Of a stretch of 64,000 nt of DNA, positions 62,810 to 64,000 are shown in pieces. Each line of letters starts with the position of its first letter. Position 1 is the first letter of the stretch. The DNA is from Knoellia koreensis (GTDB taxonomy: Bacteria; Actinomycetota; Actinomycetes; Actinomycetales; Dermatophilaceae). The position numbers and the translations under genes were made by a program. Location of the stretch: the NCBI RefSeq assembly GCF_013041615.1, contig NZ_JABEPQ010000001.1:426976-490975 (forward strand). The letters run 5' to 3'. Below the pieces are notes generated by a model. The model was not told the origin of the DNA. It saw only the letters and a program-made list of their open reading frames with translations, and ran no database searches.

Positions 62810-63172
62810 ATGGCGAAGTACACCGTCAACGACGAGGCCGTGGAGTTCCTGCGCGGGCTCATCGAGCGCAAGCAGTACGTCCTCGACAGCGACTGGGGCG
62901 ACGTGCAACCGGACGCCGCGGCCCAGAACGCCTACCTCGAGAACCACTCGTGGCCCGACTACGCCCGCTGGCACCTCGGGTTGACCGTCGGCGCCAACGA
63001 CGACACCAAGGCGCGCTATGCCTTCGTCGTCGGCGACTTCCGCCGGGTGCACCGGTCGGGGCTGATCGCCAGCGTCTACCGGGCGGCGGAGTGGCGGCAC
63101 AAGAAGGTGGAGCTGGCGGCGCACGAGCTGCTCCAGCTGCTCGACGAGACCGCCGGCATCACCGACGACTGA
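62810..63172 (+). CDS. Conserved actinobacterial hypothetical protein
   Basis: 120 residues; I know near-identical proteins across actinobacteria but no function. Landmarks are KQYVLDSDWGDVQPDAAAQN, HSWPDYARWHLG and FVVGDFRRVHRSGLIA, ending in a helix with EWRHKKVELAAHELL. No signal, membrane segment or Cys. GACGAT six nt before the ATG may be a weak -10. Confidence 0.85.
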   Translation: MAKYTVNDEAVEFLRGLIERKQYVLDSDWGDVQPDAAAQNAYLENHSWPDYARWHLGLTVGANDDTKARYAFVVGDFRRVHRSGLIASVYRAAEWRHKKVELAAHELLQLLDETAGITDD

Positions 63173-63175
63173 GGT

Positions 63176-64000
63176 CTACTCGACGGTGCTTGGCGTGAAC
63201 GTGTCGCACTGGTTGAGGTCACCGGACTGGTAGCCGGTGGTGAACCACTTCTGCCGCGCCTCGGCCGACCCGTGCGTCCAGCTCTCCGGGCTGACCCGGC
63301 CCTGGGTCTTCTGCTGGATCCGGTCGTCACCGACGGACGCCGCCGCGGACAGGGCGTCCTTGATGTCCTTGTCGGTGAGCGGCTTGAGCAGCTTGGTGCC
63401 GGCCGAGTCGGTGGTCTCCGTCGCGTTCTTGGCCCACACGCCGGCGAGGCAGTCGGCCATCAGCTCGATCCGGACACCGCCGCTGTTCGGGCCGGTGCCG
63501 CCGTCCTGGGCGCGGTCGAGGAGACCGAGGGTGTCCTCGATGTGGTGGCCGTACTCGTGCGCGACGACGTACTCCTGCGCAAGCGGGCCGCCGCTGGAGC
63601 CGAACTGGGTCGTCAGGATCTGGAAGAAGCTCGCGTCGATGTAGACCTGCTTGTCGAGCGGGCAGTAGAAGGGTCCGACCTGGTTGGAGGCGGTGCCGCA
63701 GGCCGACTGGGTGGAGCCGTTGTAGAGGATCGTCTTGGCCGGCGTGTACTTGCGCCCGTAGCGGGGCAGCTCCTTGCTCCAGTAGTCGTTGACCGAGTTC
63801 ACGGTCAGGATGACCCGGCAGGTGTCGTCCCGGTTGGCGTCCGCGCCCGTCTTGCACTGGGAGAAGGCGTTGCCGTTCTCGGTGCCCGCCGGCTCCACCT
63901 GGCCCTGGTCGACCGAGCCGCCGCCAGTCCCGGGGTCCGTGGGCAGCTGGCCGGGGTTGATCCCGAAGATGAGCATGATGACCAGCAGGATGATGCCGCC
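63176..64000 (-). CDS. Neutral zinc metallopeptidase (5' end outside window)
   Basis: 275 codons visible, open to the right edge. The visible N-terminal part GGIILLVIMLIFGI is a membrane anchor, followed by a Gly/Thr/Pro linker. The catalytic motif VAHEYGHHIEDTLG and a downstream RIELMADCLAGVW (third zinc ligand) identify the YpfJ-like family (PF04228). It probably faces outside the membrane. Substrate unknown. It is convergent with the hypothetical gene, 3 bp away. Confidence 0.92.
   Translation of the reverse strand, partial: GGIILLVIMLIFGINPGQLPTDPGTGGGSVDQGQVEPAGTENGNAFSQCKTGADANRDDTCRVILTVNSVNDYWSKELPRYGRKYTPAKTILYNGSTQSACGTASNQVGPFYCPLDKQVYIDASFFQILTTQFGSSGGPLAQEYVVAHEYGHHIEDTLGLLDRAQDGGTGPNSGGVRIELMADCLAGVWAKNATETTDSAGTKLLKPLTDKDIKDALSAAASVGDDRIQQKTQGRVSPESWTHGSAEARQKWFTTGYQSGDLNQCDTFTPSTVE

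Overview
The window is chromosomal DNA of a very GC-rich actinobacterium. RbpA, WhiA, OpcA, an F420-type oxidoreductase, the actinobacterial release factor acVLRF1 and a CoaE-GrpB fusion all point there. Gene order and style suggest Micrococcales, most likely Intrasporangiaceae; that family placement is inference. Nearly all the sequence is core chromosome. I see no insertion sequence, prophage, CRISPR array, tRNA or rRNA.

Layout. 1-2319 (-): an exported protein with Ig-like repeats, cut at the left edge. 2415-9366: methyltransferase, rpsA, a DUF4184 membrane protein, an F420 enzyme, coaE, two DUF202 proteins and an MFS transporter. 9492-16653: uvrB, a TerC-family gene behind a yybP-ykoY (manganese) riboswitch, an EamA exporter, an MBL hydrolase, and a sensorless histidine kinase with two LuxR-type response regulators. 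16685-21699: a GH15 glycosidase and uvrA. 21763-26806 (-): the livKHMGF branched-chain amino acid transporter. 27059-37617: a secreted Rieske protein, then uvrC-rapZ-yvcK-whiA, a UDP-glucose dehydrogenase, gap-pgk-tpiA-secG and rbpA. 37708-46263 (-): the pentose phosphate operon tkt-tal-pgi-zwf-opcA-pgl. 46433-51897: ctaB, an MFS pump with its ArsR-type repressor, ctaA and an ABC exporter. 52007-55594: two tandem paralogous small proteins and a giant LuxR (LAL) regulator. 55656-62216: the suf iron-sulfur operon (sufR-B-D-Rieske-C-S-U-T). 62233-64000: acVLRF1, a conserved hypothetical and a zinc metallopeptidase cut at the right edge.

The strongest unexplained signal is a non-palindromic word, GTATGCCG (extended GGTATGCCGYG). 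I counted 53 exact copies by eye on both strands, where about two would be expected by chance at roughly 70% GC. It is enriched between genes, occurs in several reading frames inside genes (forcing rare ATA, TAT and GCA codons), and forms inverted pairs at gene ends, as DNA uptake sequences do in Neisseria and Pasteurellaceae. Other notable items are eleven genes with a TAnnnT -10 box 5-7 nt before the start codon (probable leaderless mRNAs, including uvrA, uvrB and uvrC), histone-like Lys/Ala/Thr tails on UvrA and transketolase, and the small-protein pair with a conserved leader.
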